Shown one piece after another: positions 24,345 through 34,734 of a DNA stretch of 64,000 nt. The notes under the pieces are model-generated. The model ran no database searches. It saw only the letters and a program-made list of their open reading frames with translations, and was not told where the DNA came from. The DNA lies in contig JAJSPD010000008.1 in the NCBI GenBank assembly GCA_021307315.1, positions 1,054,001 to 1,118,000 on the forward strand, given 5' to 3'. Both the position numbers and the translations under genes were made by a program. The first letter of the stretch is position 1. Each line of letters begins with the position of its first letter. This stretch comes from Bisporella sp. PMI_857. Taxonomy: Eukaryota; Ascomycota; Leotiomycetes; Helotiales; Helotiaceae.

Positions 24345-25319
24345 ATGCAGGCCACTAACCCTCTCCATCGGCGGCCATATATCCGCCCGTACAGACCTAT
24401 GCTCAACGTCCCAGACGATCCAGACACAATTTTGTATGGAAGTCCGTTTCGGATATCGCCTTCCCTCAAACGCACATATTCCAAACCTCTTTCACCGATC
24501 CCACTAGGACGACCACTTCTGAGCCCTGGTTATACTCCCTTTCTTTCTCCTTCGCTGGGAAGAGCCATGTATCATAGTCACAACGACATTTTTCTTCAAC
24601 GACCCTGGATGATAGATTCACTAGATCAAGAACCAGAAATTTTACAGCAGCAGCGAGGCCGAGAGCGCGAGATTGAGGACAGAAACGCTCTTGTACCTCG
24701 ATATCGTGATAGATACGGCTATCTAAACAATGACGATAGACTCCGCAACCACGACCTCTATCGATATAGTACATCTAGGAAGGTTGTCTCGTTCGATACT
24801 AAGGATGTCACCATTCGAAACAAGGTATACCCAATTCGACAGGCATTCTTGGACGATAATATCAAATTTGAGAAAGATGCTGTTGCTTATATCAACCTCA
24901 AGAAAGAGGATGTTCTCCCGGACTTAGTCATTGGCGATCTGATCGATCTGATCAACGAAATTCCTCTTTCTTATCGCAGCTTGCATGATCTCGTCACATT
25001 GAACATACTCGCATTCAACGTTAGTGCAAAATCTGCCGTCAATGCTTCGCAGCGGTTGCTAGATAAAGAGCTCAGCAGGACTCTTCCCTCGATCAGCGAA
25101 TCGATTCAGATAATTGCATCTATCTTTCTATCTATGAGGGTCGATGAGCGATTGAAGGAATGGGTCAAAAAATGGCTTAAGGGCGGTGCATATGAGAGAG
25201 TCTATCGCACCCCTGAATGTATGATATTGTACACAAATCATCCTGAAATCATGGTTGAGATAGAGACACTCATGGGGATCAGAGAGGCGCCAGAAGACGA
25301 AGGACATAGGGTTTTTTGA
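24345..25319 (+). CDS. Unrecognised 324-residue protein
   Basis: A single uninterrupted frame begins MQATNPLHRRPYIRPYRPML and ends with TGA at 25317-25319. The first ~150 residues are rich in Pro, Arg, Tyr and Ser (SPSLKRTYSKPLSPIPLGRP, then charged RGREREIEDR and RYRDRYGYLNNDDRL). The C-terminal half looks folded and helical: VVSFDTKDVTIRNKVYPIRQ, DLVIGDLIDLINEIPLSYRS, SRTLPSISESIQIIASIFLS and ERLKEWVKKWLKGGAY. No membrane segment or signal peptide is apparent. I recognise no domain. Length and composition make it a credible gene, probably fungal-specific. An additional 5' exon cannot be excluded. Confidence 0.7.
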   Translation: MQATNPLHRRPYIRPYRPMLNVPDDPDTILYGSPFRISPSLKRTYSKPLSPIPLGRPLLSPGYTPFLSPSLGRAMYHSHNDIFLQRPWMIDSLDQEPEILQQQRGREREIEDRNALVPRYRDRYGYLNNDDRLRNHDLYRYSTSRKVVSFDTKDVTIRNKVYPIRQAFLDDNIKFEKDAVAYINLKKEDVLPDLVIGDLIDLINEIPLSYRSLHDLVTLNILAFNVSAKSAVNASQRLLDKELSRTLPSISESIQIIASIFLSMRVDERLKEWVKKWLKGGAYERVYRTPECMILYTNHPEIMVEIETLMGIREAPEDEGHRVF

Positions 25320-25838
25320 AAATGATTCTACAGATTACGTAGGTAAGGACCAGAGAAAATTAGCATGGCTAATGATGACAAGGATGTGTATTCTTTTTTG
25401 TCTGTTCGACTTAATGGCGCGAGTGTAACTGGGCTTGCCTCCATTAGAATTAATGCTTGAGCCACTCACTATTGGGTAGTACAATGAGGGTCAGACATAA
25501 GAGTTAACAAAGCATCACATAATATTACTGTTGTTTGTTGTTGCAAAAAGCAAATGTTTCTTGCCGAAGTACTATTGTGCTTTGTATTGTGGAATTTATA
25601 ATGTTAAATGCACCTTTATAATCTACTGAGGAGTATGAGTATATCTACAAATGTTGCTCTATTCTCAAGGTTGTATGAAGTCATGAAATTGTATCTCATT
25701 TGCTGGACATCACGCAGCGATGCTACCATATTTTATTGCACAAAGAGGCACATATGCTCTTGCATAAGTTGATCTCCTTTGAGCCAGGCATAATCATACA
25801 GTCATTATGTACTATACATTCTCTGTGTCTCAATACAT
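25320..25838. other. Convergent 3' intergenic region
   Basis: AT-rich spacer between two convergent genes. Nothing recognised. Confidence 0.5.
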
Positions 25839-26717
25839 CTAATTTACCTTCTTTAACAACTCCTTTAGCCCCGAGAGCCCCGCTATACTTCCAAATACAC
25901 CCACACCAAAATCAGTCAACAACCCTTTTTCCAAACTCCAATGTACTGTCAGCGGTAACCACGCCCCATTGACAATAGCTTCCCTCTTCCACCTACTCAG
26001 CCATTCACTATACTCTTTCCCCACCGGCTCTCCACTCCCTTTTCCTTTTCCTTTTACCTCTCGCGTCGCATATTCCCTCCCCAACCGCATAAAGTCTAGC
26101 ACGACATGGGCAATCCAGAACCTGCAACTCCACAACCAGGCTTTATTCTGCTTCTCCGCACTCCAGCCTAAGACCCCTTTCGAGCTCAAATATGCCCCAT
26201 TCTCCAGTGTCTGAAAAGCCGCGTTAACGGCTACCTGCGCATAGCTAATCCCCCTCAACACCCCATCCTTTCCTCACTCTCATGTACCGCCCTCCCCCAT
26301 TTATATATGCCCAGTAAACCCCACAGTCTTGCGAAAATGCGGAAATCGCTGACCAAGGATGATAGGCTTTTAACCTCGTGGCTGTGATCAATAGCCTCGA
26401 AGGTGGGATCTCGGAGGTGGAGATAAGGATTGTGGTGTTGGGTGGGAGGGTTGATGCAGATTTTATGATGCGCTGTGCGGCGGCGTGGATGCGTGCGATG
26501 GAGATTCTGCTTAGGACGCTGGAAGTGAGAAGGGATGTATAGCAGAGGACCATGAGGACGGTGTCAGTGCCTGAGGGGGTGCGAAGAGTTGTGCTAGCAC
26601 TTCAAGACTTCGATCCGCCTTTTTCAGGTATAGAGGAAGCCATGATTGCAGGGTGAAGGGATGGGAGGGCTTTTTCTGTAGATGTATCTGGGGCTGCGAA
26701 CCTTGAATATCGGACAT
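25839..26717 (-). CDS. PEX11-type peroxin (peroxisomal membrane elongation), frame interrupted by indels
   Basis: The predicted start MSDIQGSQPQIHLQKKPSHP (26717) leads into FTLQSWLPLYLKKADRSLEV. A frame change near 26560 then gives TPSGTDTVLMVLCYTSLL and SVLSRISIARIHAAAQRI. The C-terminal half includes LLITATRLKAYHPWSAISAF, NAAFQTLENGAYLSSKGVLG, WLWSCRFWIAHVVLDFMRL and ends LTDFGVGVFGSIAGLSGL plus a lysine-rich tail. The helical DTVLM-x-CY pattern, the 'alternating helix then W-CRFW-AHV' segment and the terminal hydrophobic hairpin match fungal PEX11-like proteins (PEX11C/GIM5A-like). Those shape and divide peroxisomes. A second frame change occurs near 26255. Assignment to a specific PEX11 subfamily is not possible here. 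Confidence 0.75.
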
Positions 26718-28987
26718 ATTGTGAGATTAAATATACTTGCCGTTTACTGACGACCTTAGAGAGGATGGTGGCTTGGAAGGAATAGATATTGGAGCTTTGG
26801 TGTTGAAAGATATCGAGCTCGGCCAACTAATAAAAGATGCCGAGGCGTCGGATCTATGCTTGGCTGTGGCTAAAGCTTCTGACAATCCATCCGCAATGGG
26901 AAGAGATGGAAAAAACTCCACAACAACACCAGTATTGCAATATTTATCTTAAGAGCTTTATGCTTGTTCTAGTGCCATCTTAAGTTAACTGCCAGTTAGC
27001 CCCGGAAATGCATTTCGATGTGTCTGTATCCCAAAGGTTTTTGTCGCAAGCCGGACAAGCAAATCATTGTGTAAATCGTGTTAGTCCCTGATGGTACACA
27101 CAAGACAGCTACTATCTAAGTAGGATCTCGCGGAAGTTCAATGAGCCTTTCTATGACCAACTCTCTGCTTTCTATCATATGGAGCATGACTAGTACATTC
27201 CCGATATGATCTCACGGCGGGATTACCCGGCATAGCTTAAACTGGCACAATACATATACCATATTACCAGTTGCGGCATTTTCGAGCAACAGAAACTGTC
27301 AAAATGCGTAATGACCCCTGGACCCTTGAGTTTGTTAAGTAAAATTTCCTGCTTTACGCTGGTTTCAGAGTTTTTTTGGGGGGGACCAGAGTCACCTTGT
27401 ATCTCCAGCAGAACTTACAACTACTACGCGCCAGTTCCACAAACCGCGAAATTGATATCCACGGGTCTAGCTATATATACAGGATGCAGTAGAGAAGTAC
27501 GTTCTCCTTTGCCTGCCCACCAAAGAGCGAATTTGTCTTGATGTACAGATTTCCATCAAATAATGTGGTGTGCTACGTGGGTGTGAGACTTTGCCAACAA
27601 GACCCTAGGGCAGATGAAGCTTGGGACATATGGACATAAGGATATAAGCAAGCCCTCCAAATTATATCTCGATTTTTAATACTGGTGTCACGGCACTAAG
27701 TAGTCCAATGTTCCCACGACACGTCTTTTCCAGTATGCTCTAGAGAAACGAGTTCATGTGTGCTAAAACCCGGTATTCCATATTTCGTGTACAAGATGTA
27801 GTCGTTTAGCTTCACCTTCTAGATAACTGTTAGCTTTGTATCTCATGGCCACTAATCGCCTCGTGGTCTCGGAAGTGGTGAGAGGTTCTCTACGCTGTTA
27901 GCACGCCCACTGATTCGACAAAATGGGGTGCTTGTTGGGAAAAAATACGGGAAGTCCATATGAGATACATGTTTAAGCTTCTCAAGCTTCAGTTGCAATG
28001 CTTAACGACTACAAGTATTCCAATAGATTACAAAAACAGATACCAGGGTCTATAGCAATTCTCAATGGTCTGCGATTAATTGAAGTTTAGCGATATTATC
28101 ATTTGCACAAAGATCGATTTAAATTGAATGAAGACCGCAGAAAGGTTGATCCATATCAAGTTTTGTTTTGATCGAAGTCATTGTGGGCCCAGTGGATATC
28201 TCGTAGTTGGCCAATGATTATTTTCTGTTAGTTTTTGTTGCATATCTGCCTTCAGGCACAGGCACAGGAACAGGAACATCGTGATTTGTTAGCTCAGGGG
28301 TAGCGAGGTCTGGAGACCTAATCGAGTTAGCGGCTTAGCAAGTCGACCACATCCATTACCTCCGGTCCAGCTTAAAGTCAGAATGACACATTGGTGGTAG
28401 AATGGTCTCTTTGTGGTGAGAAGATGATTTAGGTAAATCCAAATACTTATGGAACTAATCTCAGCTTCCTTTGTACCTCATCTTGAAGTGAACTAAGTTA
28501 TTTTTTATCCATAGGGGCTTGGTATTAATCTGAGACGGATTAGAGGCTTTTGGCGTATTGTAGATTTATCTGCTGATAGAGTCTCAATAAGCCAGACATA
28601 GGAAACTAGGGCGTGTGATCTAGAAGGAAGAAGGAAGCTTCAAGCAGGCATATCGAGGTCAGGAGGCTTAATATTCGTTGTTCAGTAAACAAGCCTACAA
28701 AATTATTTCCGAAACGTTTCTCGAGATGAACTCCTTTCCTCTATAATCATAGTGGCAAAAGACTTCAGGAACGAATTCAATAGTATGTAACGCAACGAAG
28801 CTTCATTTCAAATTATATAGTATAAATCAACGAAAACAAAAAAGAGCACAGAAGAATGGAGCTCCCCTCTCCTATAATTTCAGGCGACCCTTCACAACCT
28901 AAAGTATAGCCCATCAAATATACAAATAATCAAGGAAATAGACTATCCAAAAATATTACTTTCTCAAAGATAAGTTGGGCCTTAAGT
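26718..28987. other. Gene-poor intergenic region, 2.3 kb
   Basis: No supported gene. An open frame at 26737-26952 on the plus strand has plausible composition but no recognisable motif and probably overlaps the PEX11 promoter. The remainder is AT-rich with scattered stops. Confidence 0.55.
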
Positions 28988-29626
28988 TCAGCCTAAATAA
29001 TGATTCAAGTCAGTCAGCATCGTATGTGCGGGATAACCAGTCATCGCTGGTAGTGTCTCATACCGATAGAATACTGAATGCGTTGGACACTTGAAGTCCC
29101 ACTTCTCTGCCGTCATATCAAACGTAGGTTTGCCTGCAGCCCACCAATGCAATTTCGATGCCTCCTCCCATTTATCCTGTGACTCCTCTGGCTCAACCCA
29201 GTGCTGCCCCCCCATCGCCGCATCCAATCCCCCTCCACCTGCCGGACAGGCAAAATATCGATGTGAGAACGCCAGGTTCCCATCCAGCCGAGCCGTGAGA
29301 TAGAGCACATAAGGCGTCTCGCCAAACTCAATAGGATTATTCTCCCAGTTCTCCTCCCGCGACATATCAATCAGCTCCGGCTTTCCGTCTACTGTGAAGA
29401 ATGGCTGGAAAATATCTTCCATAATATAAGGAACTTCATGTGAGAATGATGATGGCTCGAGCCCCTGGCCGGTGATGAGTGCCACTAAGACTGCTGTCCT
29501 TCGTGCCTGCTCGATAGTGTCTTGTACGCTGCTTGCATACTTCATGAATGAGTCGTGAACTGCGAGGTGGTCTGCACGGTGCGGGTCGTGGTGCGGCTTG
29601 TTGTTGTAGGAGGAGTTGACTGGCAT
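28988..29626 (-). CDS. Unrecognised 212-residue protein
   Basis: A single intact frame starts at MPVNSSYNNKPHHDPHRADH (29626) and ends LTDLNHYLG. It is acidic to neutral, rich in His, Trp and Tyr, and has no signal peptide or membrane segment. Visible blocks are DSFMKYASSVQDTIEQARRT, IMEDIFQPFFTVDGKPELID, HRYFACPAGGGGLDAAMGGQ and HWVEPEESQDKWEEASKLHW. The single cysteine pair and tryptophan-rich middle do not match a family I know. An upstream ATG is not needed. It stands alone in an AT-rich stretch, which with the His/Trp-rich composition suggests a lineage-restricted gene; that is inference. Confidence 0.6.
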   Translation of the reverse strand: MPVNSSYNNKPHHDPHRADHLAVHDSFMKYASSVQDTIEQARRTAVLVALITGQGLEPSSFSHEVPYIMEDIFQPFFTVDGKPELIDMSREENWENNPIEFGETPYVLYLTARLDGNLAFSHRYFACPAGGGGLDAAMGGQHWVEPEESQDKWEEASKLHWWAAGKPTFDMTAEKWDFKCPTHSVFYRYETLPAMTGYPAHTMLTDLNHYLG

Positions 29627-30917
29627 GGGTGGGAAGCAGCAGAAGAGAGGTGGACTGACATTTTGTCAGTAATATTGTTTGCACGATTCACGTGCTCGAT
29701 TTCTTGTTTCGACGGTGACGGAGTTTTGTGCGTATGGTACTTGAGTGAGAGCTTCTGCAGATGCCTGTTGGGGAGTTGAGTGTATTCTTAAGTATATTGT
29801 AAATGTCATGAATAATCTGTACTCACACGGAGTCATCACAACTATCGCAATGAATAGGCGAATGTACAGTAATAGAGGTACGGCCCCCAGGATGTTAAAC
29901 ATCAAGGCATACGGCAAAAATGATGAAACAGTTTATACGCAGGCATTCCAGAGTAACTATTCACAATAACATTAAATAACGTTCTGGCATAAATTCAGTG
30001 TTGAGGATGTTGCGGTGCTGTTGAGAGTTTGACATATTCCAGGGAATAGCCTAGCTATATCATGGGTTTTAGTGGTCAGCAGTTTGCTCGTTTAACCCTC
30101 TTGACTATCGAATTTGGAAAAGAGATGGAATGATGTAGGCCATTGTTTGTCTGAAGTGCATTATATTTTTCATTCCAATCTCGCCCGTCAAAATCCCTTA
30201 CCACAGAGTCAGAACACCAAACTATATCCCATACTTAATGCTAAGAGCGCCAGATACATTCCACTTGGCGAGTTTCATTCGTCAATCCTTTGTATTATTA
30301 TTATTCTGCCTCGTTCATTTTTATATTGAAGAAAACTTTACTAATGAAGGCTGGTTTTAAAGCCAGTTCCAAGACAACACGTATTGATAAAACACTTGAT
30401 ACCAGTCACGGAGTAGTCGTAACGCCCTTTGCATCAAATATATTTGTTCTTGTTAATTTCCTTGATCGGTTTATCTCGGGTTTGACAGCTACCCTGCTCT
30501 ATTTTTCTATTGACCCATAGTTTAGTGCACAGTGCTACTTACAAGCTCAACTCGCTCCCAATCGAGGCGGGGTGTAGCGCGAAATGGGATGGAATAGGAA
30601 GTATTGACTAGTTGAACATGTAGGTATTTTGATGATAGTAACGCGTATTGGTAGACTACTCCAAAGAAAACGACAGTCAAGGAAATACCACGAAGTATTG
30701 AAGATGTCTAGACAAGTAAAGTATATCCTGGTAATCGAATTTGGGAGGCCACATAATATGTAGGAAGTGCTTATTGGCCTTGACCAAAATTCCCTATTCC
30801 TTACATGCGCCTGCATGCTCTTGTTTTTGAGGTATTGTTGAGTATGTTATTATGCGCAAGCCCAATAGGGCTATAGGCGAAGGATCTCCATGTGATTCCC
30901 CACATAACCTTGCTTTC
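29627..30917. other. Intergenic region, no gene recognised
   Basis: About 1.3 kb, AT-rich. Several short frames exist but none has recognisable content or splice logic. Confidence 0.55.
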
Positions 30918-32051
30918 CTAAAACCCTTGACTCTCCTTAGGCGCATATCCTTCCTCAAGATACGCAATATCTTCAGGAGTAAGCTTACCTGAGCTTGCGA
31001 ACTTTACACTTTCGACAGCTTGATTGATTCTCTCGGGGCTGCTCAAGCCAACAATTGGATTGACTAGGCTCTTGCTCAAGCACCAAGCAGTTGCGATATT
31101 GGCCATAGATACACTTTTCTTCTTTGCGATTTCCTCAACTCTGCTGATAACCTGCTTGTCAATTTCGGTCTCTTTTCCACGAATCATGGCATTTAGCATC
31201 CTATCGCTCTTTTCCCTGGCTGTGCTGCGGTCATCAAATGGCCGCGTGAGTGCTCCTCGGGCAACTGGGGACCATGGGATCAGACCAACCCCTGTGTCCT
31301 GGCAGTAAGGAATCATTTCCCGCTCTGTTGCAAAGTCAGATCTATTTTTAATATAAGAAGAGTAATGATATTAACCTTCTTCACGATAGAGCAGGTTGTA
31401 ATAGTTCTGCATGGAGACGAATTTGTGCCATCCATGTTTGTCTGCTATATTCTGAAGAGTCTGAAACTCCCATGCAGCCATCTATTCCCAATTAGTCTTA
31501 CTTCTCTTACGCTGCCTCAGAACACTGACACTACTAGCACCAATATACCGGACCTTGCCACTTTCCACAACATCATTCAGGGCTCTCATAATCTCCTCTC
31601 GTGGTGTATCTCTATCCAGGCGATGAATTTGCAAAACATCAATGTACGTACCCAGCCTATTCACACTCGCATCAACAGCATCGAAGATATGCTTCCTACT
31701 CAACCCAACTTGGTTGACCAGCTTTCCATCATTGACCATACTTGCACCGATGGGTGGTTGAGAACCATCGTCCGCGACGCCGAAGTAGCATTTGCTTAGA
31801 ATGACAACCTTGTTGCGTGGAATCTCATACTGCTTCAATGCCTTCCCAATAATCTCCTCAGACCTTCCATTCGAGTAGACATCTGCAGTGTCCCAGGTGT
31901 TCAGGCCTACATCATAAGCATGCTTGAGAAGTGGAAGAGCTTTATCCTCGTCTATGACCCAATCTTGCCATTGAGAGGAACCAAATGACATTGCACCAAG
32001 AATGACCTTGGAGATCTTGAGGCCAGAAGTTCCAAGCCGTGTGTATTCCAT
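30918..32051 (-). CDS. Aldo/keto reductase
   Basis: An NADPH-dependent oxidoreductase of the AKR superfamily, closest in feel to the fungal versiconal-acetate-reductase-like group. The start [20 protein letters not shown] at 32051 is typical of the family. The catalytic tetrad is visible: Asp and Tyr in [19 protein letters not shown], Lys in VVILSKCYF, His in [10 protein letters not shown]. Two introns interrupt the gene, one after [10 protein letters not shown] (3' site just before [20 protein letters not shown]) and one inside YREEERE. After the second, [29 protein letters not shown] and [15 protein letters not shown] complete the barrel and cofactor-binding C-terminus. The stop is at 30918. 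The frame is intact when both introns are removed. It is divergent from the ornithine cyclodeaminase-like gene, with 646 bp between starts. The substrate is unknown. Confidence 0.9.
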
Positions 32052-32697
32052 CTTAAGACTAAAAGTTTTTGGAAATAGTAAAGCTGATTTTAGACTGTGG
32101 GGAGGTTTCTCTTCCGATGTCTTTGACAGTAAAATAAGTGTAGATAGTCCCAAATCAAGGACGAGGTTGTTATATATATCCTAAAATCTGCTTAATTCCG
32201 GTATCTCCTCCTCCCGCTTTTGATGTTGAAGCCAAGCCCATGCTTTATTAGAGGCACAGGATACGCCGTGGATTCTTAAGCCCTAAAGCCGATCCGACGA
32301 AACCCCCAAAAAGGGAACCTATCCTAAGACGCTAAGATAAGAACTGCAATGCGGTTAGATTGGCGTTTTCAACCACTCACCCCTCCATCCTTCACTTATT
32401 CCTCATTATCTTGCCATTGCTTCCGGTCAAGTCTGCCTACATTACTCATCCGCTTTATGCAAGGTAATACATACTTCATAGAGGCTTCTCATTTGCAAGC
32501 CCCCAAAGTCCGGCCAGGAAGTCCACTATCCTTTTTGTCGTGGTTGATATAAGAAAGCTGTACATCACCAGCCGGCGAATACTTTGATATTTCGCATTTC
32601 GCTTCATTGAAACTAGGAAAGATAATATTTTAAGCAGTTGGCTCTGTATATATTGTTAGTTGACCACATATAAGGACCTTTCTTAGAATCGGACTCG
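32052..32697. promoter_or_regulatory. Divergent intergenic region between aldo/keto reductase and ornithine cyclodeaminase-like genes
   Basis: It holds both promoters. A TTATATATAT element lies around 32169-32178, near the reductase start, and an ACATATAAGG element lies near 32667, about 30 bases upstream of the plus-strand ATG. TATA function is inference. Confidence 0.45.
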
Positions 32698-34734
32698 ATG
32701 GCGAATACAACACCTCTCACCGTCCTCACGAGCTCTGATATTCAGGACCTCCTTGGCGACCTGAATAGAGATGAGATCGAACATATGCAACAATCCCTGA
32801 GAAATGCCCTTCATGAATACTCAACCGGAAACCAGGATAACCCGGAATGTTTCCAAAATCAACAAGATCGAATGGTGACTGAGAATGATAATGGCACCAC
32901 AACTCTTGTCATGCCCGCTCGGAGTTCTTCCGGCGTTAGTATGAAAGGTATACTCCTTCATGTTTCCAATCCCAAGATATAAAATATTAGTAATTTGAAG
33001 CTTGAGATTGGTGATCGCTCAGATCTCAAATACTAATGCTGTGTAGTTGTTACCCTTGCACCGCCCGAGTTTCTATCAGTGCATAGAAATGCATTTGAAC
33101 AACAAAGCATAAACTCATCACCTCAAGGTAAGCGAGAATCTTCCTTTGCATACTTCTTAACATTAGTAGCTATTTCCTGACATCTTTCTCAGGTTCCCTT
33201 ACCCTTATGGACAATGGAGGAAATGCGTACGCATTCATGAATGCTGGTGAACTCACTGCTTTCAGAACTGCTCTTGCTTCATCGCTGCTGATAGTGAGGA
33301 GAAGGAAAGTGAAAGCAATAACAGTGTTTGGATCAGGAAAACAAGCGTATGTGGCGATCACCTATAACGCAAGTCGGATACTAAGCTAACTTTTGAAGAT
33401 TCTGGCATCTCCGACTTGCACTTCTTTTTCATGTGAGTAATCCCAGATTAGTTCATGGTACATCCTCTGATATTTTAAAAGGGTAAAACCATAGAACACG
33501 TCTACATACACAATCATAGTTTGTCTAAGACGTCTAAGACGTTCTTCAAGGCCTTTGTCGGCTACGACAATGTGGTAAAGAAGGAAGAAGGATGGTAGGT
33601 CAAATCGTCCTAGAGATGAAAGTCTATACGTACTTAGGTTGAAATTTTGCGACGAGCCTATTCTGATACTAAATCCTAGGCATAATACCAGATTCTCTGT
33701 ACTCTCCCCTAGTTACGCGGAGTACCATCGGCTATTAAAGGGTCAATTAAGAGCGTCAGATATTATCATATGTGCAACACCTGCGGAGGCTCCTCTTTTC
33801 GAAGAGACAATCCTAACAAATCCAAGCGGCCGAATCAAGGGTAGATTGATAATTGCTGTGGGAAGTTATAAACCTGGGATGATCGAACTTCCACCTGCAA
33901 TACTGTAGGTATAATTTCTCTTCTCTTCCGCATCTGCCAATGCATATCCAAGAACTTTAGCTGACTTGATACAAAGAAAACAAGCTGTGAAACACCATGG
34001 AAGCGGTCTGCATTTTCGGAAACGCGCTGCTGAGGGAGGGTGTATCCTAGTCGATACCACCAGGTCATTGCGGCAAACAGGGGAGCTTATACAATCCGAA
34101 CTTCAAATGAATCACATCGTCGAAATCGGAGAAATCGTCATGCTGGTTGAACAATTTGCACATGAGATGGACGAAGAAAATGATGAGAGTGTAATAGATG
34201 GTATGGAGCTAACAAATCAATCCCCTTCTGCATTATTGGGCTTCAGGAACAGTACTAATGGCTTGGGATACAGATAACGAGTCCATTGATTTTCCGAGCG
34301 GCCTGGGCCATAGTGGTATGAGTAGTATGGCATCCGCATTGAGCGAAATCACGAACTCAAGTCGTAGGAGCTCTCGCCGTAGTTCCAAGGCATCGTTGAG
34401 AAGTGGTACGTATCACGTATTTGATTTCATTTGCTGAAATCTCGTAACGCGGGCATCCTAGCGTACGGGCACAAACATACTAAGTTCAATAGAATCCGAA
34501 TCCACAAACTCATCTTGGATATCTCACCTCTCATTCCAGAAGCGACGCCATGACTTAAATGATCACCACAAGAAAAAACATTCCAAAGATGAAGAAGAGA
34601 TGACAGAGTGGCTTGCTAGAGGCAATGTCATATACAAGTCTGTAGGTCTAGGATTGGTGGATCTGGTGGTTGGTGACGAATTAGTTCGTTTTGCAAGGGA
34701 GAAAGGATACGGTATAACTGTAGACGATTTTTGA
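32698..34734 (+). CDS. Ornithine cyclodeaminase/mu-crystallin family protein, one probable indel
   Basis: The family includes NAD(P)-dependent ornithine cyclodeaminases and ketimine reductases. The start MANTTPLTVLTSSDIQDLLG (32698) is followed by VMPARSSSGVSMK, then VVTLAPPEF, GSLTLMDNGGNAYAFMNAGE and LTAFRTALASSL. The dinucleotide-binding turn is VFGSGKQA, then WHLRLALLFH in a small exon, and SDIIICATPAEAPLF. Multiple introns have good junctions, such as after GSGKQA and after VKKEEGW. Between the Rossmann part and the C-terminal helix sits an unusual acidic/Ser-rich insert (FAHEMDEENDES, then SRRSSRRSSKASLRS and a lysine-rich stretch). The C-terminus EWLARGNVIYKSVGLGLVDL is typical; TGA is at 34732-34734. 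A frame change near 34262 implies one missing or extra base. Substrate specificity cannot be read from sequence. Confidence 0.87.

Noticed and set aside
26737..26952. 71-codon plus-strand frame beside PEX11
   Set aside because: Short, no motif, and lies in the likely PEX11 promoter.
28280..28350. tRNA-like D-arm sequence (TTAGCTCAGGGGTAG) with a following GGTCT/AGACC stem
   Set aside because: No T-arm consensus and no matching acceptor stem could be found, so it does not fold as a tRNA.
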